From Prochlorococcus marinus XMU1404 (GTDB lineage: Bacteria; Cyanobacteriota; Cyanobacteriia; PCC-6307; Cyanobiaceae): a stretch of DNA of 64,000 nt. The notes below the pieces were generated by a model. The model ran no database searches and was not told the DNA's origin. It saw only the letters and a list, made by a program, of their open reading frames with translations. Shown piece after piece: positions 61,940 to 64,000 of this stretch (position 1 is the stretch's first letter; each line of letters opens with the position of its first letter). The DNA is taken from assembly GCF_017696175.1 (NCBI RefSeq), contig NZ_JAAORE010000002.1, forward strand, positions 310,001 to 374,000, in the 5' to 3' direction. A program made the translations under genes and the position numbers.

Positions 61940-62683
61940 CTAATTTATTTTTGAATTGTTCAAAAACCACTTTATTTGATGAACAATTCCCCTTAATAAA
62001 TTTATTTCGTGGGTTGATGTATTTGTCCTTAAAATATAATTTTTGAATTTATCAATTTTTGCTCTAGAGGTATGTTTTAAAAGATATCCAACTTCCAGAA
62101 GCAATTCCTCTATCTCCACAAACGAATCATGAATTTGTTTTGATGATGCAAGATTAAAAACTTCTAATTCTTGATTAAAATTTCTTTTTGGAGATTTATA
62201 CAACTCATACAAAGCTATTGAAACTGCATGAGAAAGATTTAAAGAGGGATTATTCTTAGATGTAGGAATATTAAAAGTCTTATTTGCCAGAAGTAATTCA
62301 TAATTAGTCAAGCCTCTATCTTCTCTTCCAAAAACAATTGCTAAATTATTTATCTTTTCAAAAGATGAAACCCAGTTAAATATTTCTTCAGAAGATTCAA
62401 AAAATGAATCTTTACCTACATCAATCCTTCCACAAGATGCGAGAACTAAATCACAATCAGATATTGCTTTTTCAAGATTTTCAAAAATCTTACAATGATC
62501 AAGATATTTTTTACCTCTAAGAGCCATTTTTTTTGCTTCTAAAGAAAATATTTCGCATTTTGGAGAAACAATTCTTAATTCTTCAACTTCAAAGTTTGAA
62601 CATAATCTTGCAACACTCCCAACATTTAAAGGACCATGAGGTTCAACTAATATGACTTTTAAATTAGAAAAATTCTTCACCAA
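61940..62683 (-). CDS. SpoU-type RNA 2'-O-methyltransferase (TrmJ-like)
   Basis: 247 residues. SPOUT knot motifs: VEPHGPLNVGSVARLCSNF (N-terminal, Arg at the catalytic position), AIVFGREDRGLTNYEL, and NLSHAVSIALYEL. The TrmJ-like helix tail follows. It methylates ribose in tRNA or rRNA using SAM. Between chlI and the cytochrome gene. Confidence 0.9.
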   Translation of the reverse strand: MVKNFSNLKVILVEPHGPLNVGSVARLCSNFEVEELRIVSPKCEIFSLEAKKMALRGKKYLDHCKIFENLEKAISDCDLVLASCGRIDVGKDSFFESSEEIFNWVSSFEKINNLAIVFGREDRGLTNYELLLANKTFNIPTSKNNPSLNLSHAVSIALYELYKSPKRNFNQELEVFNLASSKQIHDSFVEIEELLLEVGYLLKHTSRAKIDKFKNYILRTNTSTHEINLLRGIVHQIKWFLNNSKIN

Positions 62684-62685
62684 AA

Positions 62686-63072
62686 TTATTCAAGACTATG
62701 TAGATATTTTAATAAATTAGACATATTTAAAGGATCAATTTCAAAACTTGGCATGGGAGGTGTAAGCCCGCCAGTAACTTGTTTTATTATCTCTTTGTCA
62801 TTTAAACGTTGAGTTATTGAGTGTAAATCTGGGCCCACCAATCCTCTTGCTGTAATTCCATGACAACCAACACAATTCATCTTAAAAAGAGCATCTCCTT
62901 CCTCAGTAGATCCACTAAGCTCGAGAGTTTCAAGAATATATTTATTATCTTCAGGCTGATTAATGAAAAATATTGAAAAACATACTAAGAAAACAGCTAA
63001 AACAATAAGAAACTTTTTCAAGAATTCTTTTTTAAGATCTTTTTCTGCTGCAGATGATGAAGATGTTGACAC
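62686..63072 (-). CDS. cytM: membrane-anchored c-type cytochrome, cytochrome c_M-like
   Basis: 128 residues. One N-terminal helix (about 19-37), then heme site CVGCH (67-71) and Met ligand in PPMPSF (about 107). The plan (uncleaved anchor plus single c heme) and the petG neighbour agree with cyanobacterial cytochrome c_M. Its proposed role is alternative electron donation in photosynthesis and respiration. The symbol is inferred. Confidence 0.75.
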   Translation of the reverse strand: MSTSSSSAAEKDLKKEFLKKFLIVLAVFLVCFSIFFINQPEDNKYILETLELSGSTEEGDALFKMNCVGCHGITARGLVGPDLHSITQRLNDKEIIKQVTGGLTPPMPSFEIDPLNMSNLLKYLHSLE

Positions 63073-63127
63073 AAAAAATAATCTCTATGTAACAATTGTG
63101 AATAAGAAATTCAAAAAAGGCAAAAAA

Positions 63128-63247
63128 ATGATCGAGCCTCTTCTATGTGGAATTGTTTTAGGGTTAGTTCCCATAACTCTTCTAGGATTATTCGTTAGTG
63201 CATGGAATCAATATAGAAGAGGTTCAGGAATGTTAGACATTGATTAA
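63128..63247 (+). CDS. petG: cytochrome b6f complex subunit V (PetG)
   Basis: 39 residues, [20 protein letters not shown] then a WNQYRRG tail, the standard PetG helix. The ATG at 63128 follows AAGGC/AAAAA-type sequence; a longer frame from 62963 is spurious. Small subunit needed for assembly or stability of cytochrome b6f. It ends overlapping the convergent rsmD stop. Confidence 0.96.
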   Translation: MIEPLLCGIVLGLVPITLLGLFVSAWNQYRRGSGMLDID

Positions 63248-63823
63248 GAATGTTAATCTAGACTGACCATAGTCCCTAACATCTATAATCTCCCATAAAG
63301 CACTTTTTTCAATATTTAGGTTTGGAGAATGTTCACAAATAACTAATGAATCCTTTTTCAAAAAATTACAGTTAAATATTTGATTTAAAACTAATTCATA
63401 GAAATCAACGTCATATGGTGGATCTAAATAAATAAAATCAAATTTTAATTTGTTCAAATCCATAATTCGAGAAGACAAGTTCCTATCGTAATTTGGTTTT
63501 GTCCAATTCAAAACGTCTTTACAAATAACATCAATATCATTTTTTCTATTATCTGCATCTTGCAAAGAAAGTAGATTTTTTAAACAAATTTTTGAGTTAT
63601 TTTTGTTTTTTTCTATTGCAATAATTTTTCTTGCTCCATGGTTATATGCTTCACAAGAAATAGCTCCTGTTCCACTAAATAAATCTAACCAATTACTATT
63701 CTCAACTCTATCATTCAAAATATTAAATATTGCCTCTCGAACCCTCAAAGTTGTTGGTCTTGTATAAATATTCTTTGGACTTTGTAGTTTTTTACCACCT
63801 ATTAATCTTAAGTTTGTCTTCAT
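63233..63823 (-). CDS. rsmD: 16S rRNA (guanine-966-N2)-methyltransferase
   Basis: 196 residues. SAM motif [16 protein letters not shown] (about 45-60), catalytic DPPYD (about 133-137) and [15 protein letters not shown] start. Methylates G966 of 16S rRNA on the 30S subunit. Next to hisH on the same strand. Confidence 0.94.
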   Translation of the reverse strand: MKTNLRLIGGKKLQSPKNIYTRPTTLRVREAIFNILNDRVENSNWLDLFSGTGAISCEAYNHGARKIIAIEKNKNNSKICLKNLLSLQDADNRKNDIDVICKDVLNWTKPNYDRNLSSRIMDLNKLKFDFIYLDPPYDVDFYELVLNQIFNCNFLKKDSLVICEHSPNLNIEKSALWEIIDVRDYGQSRLTFLINV

Positions 63824-63836
63824 CAGTAATTATCAG

Positions 63837-64000
63837 TTATTGAATATTGCTAAGCCATCTTCTCAAAAGTTTTTCTCCTGTTTTACCAGATTTTTCTGGA
63901 TGAAATTGACATGCCAATAAATTTTCATACTCAATTATCGCTGTTAATTTTTCAGGACCATAATTGACCTGTGCTGCAATAATATTGTAGTCATCTGGGA
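63837..64000 (-). CDS. hisH: imidazole glycerol phosphate synthase subunit HisH, 3' end of gene
   Basis: The last 53 codons run off the window edge. They contain AAQVNYGPEKLTAII and CQFHPEKSGKTGEKLLRRWL, where the Gln-amidotransferase His and Glu (HPE) of the catalytic triad are seen. Glutaminase subunit that feeds ammonia to HisF in histidine synthesis. Confidence 0.9.
   Translation of the reverse strand, partial: PDDYNIIAAQVNYGPEKLTAIIEYENLLACQFHPEKSGKTGEKLLRRWLSNIQ

Noticed and set aside
62963-63247. 94-codon frame extending petG upstream
   Set aside because: PetG starts at 63128; the extension is antisense to the cytochrome gene.
1-64000. tRNA genes
   Set aside because: No T-loop GTTCAAATC-type sequence with matching acceptor and anticodon stems was seen on either strand; a covariance scan would be decisive.

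Overview
The window looks like a chromosome segment of a high-light-adapted Prochlorococcus marinus (marine picocyanobacterium). The evidence is the very AT-rich sequence, short intergenic gaps, cyanobacterial core genes (chlI, petG, a cytochrome c_M-like gene, a PAP/fibrillin protein, a Psb34/Ssl1498-like protein) and many very small single-helix membrane proteins. No rRNA, tRNA, CRISPR array, integrase or insertion sequence was seen. Genus is inferred from gene content and composition, not from a search.

Layout. 1-2.3 kb: end of a daunorubicin-type ABC exporter operon (ATPase plus two ABC-2 permeases). 2.3-8.4 kb: small hypothetical genes, a candidate sRNA, a TauE/SafE exporter, an HNH protein, a phosphoribosyltransferase/nucleoside deoxyribosyltransferase pair, rpsU from a TTG start, and a helix-hairpin-helix protein. 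8.7-17.7 kb: a uridine-kinase-like protein, an FAD oxidoreductase paired with a possible MTHFR-like barrel protein, peptidase E, GNAT, DUF3303, a DCC thiol protein, a degenerate metallo-beta-lactamase and a secreted protein that seems to start at ATT. 17.7-25.8 kb: pepN, purT, glutathione peroxidase, a TatA-like protein with charged 19-residue repeats, dusB and DUF2470. 25.8-37.9 kb: an accessory stretch of tiny membrane or secreted proteins, a membrane-anchored Mrr nuclease, MAPEG, a truncated and a full PAP/fibrillin protein, a Nif11-like peptide, OsmC, DUF1499, and a gene-free tract with two tandem structured RNAs.

37.9-44.1 kb is a zinc-homeostasis locus: znuB, zur, znuC, znuA, a COG0523 GTPase and a translationally overlapping WD40 protein, with a perfect palindromic Zur-like box before znuA and a degenerate copy before the GTPase. 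ZnuA and the GTPase share an inserted domain of about 110 residues; this is the most interesting protein-level observation here. 44.3-44.86 kb holds an apparent short transcript with a very strong ribosome-binding site, two micro-ORFs and a perfect terminator. 45.8-49.7 kb is the circularly permuted ATP-grasp / alpha-E / transglutaminase trio plus a cupin-like protein. 49.8-57.8 kb has a secreted pentapeptide protein, a PfkB kinase, DUF2834, an MFS transporter divergent from a secreted alpha/beta hydrolase, and a peptide-type ABC permease with its lipoprotein. 57.9-64 kb is a core housekeeping run: hom, sufE, 5-formyl-THF cyclo-ligase, ruvC, chlI, an rRNA/tRNA methyltransferase, cytochrome c_M-like, petG, rsmD and the end of hisH.

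Limits: all calls come from reading motifs and translations by eye. Many proteins under 100 residues are predicted from reading frame, hydrophobic pattern and context only.
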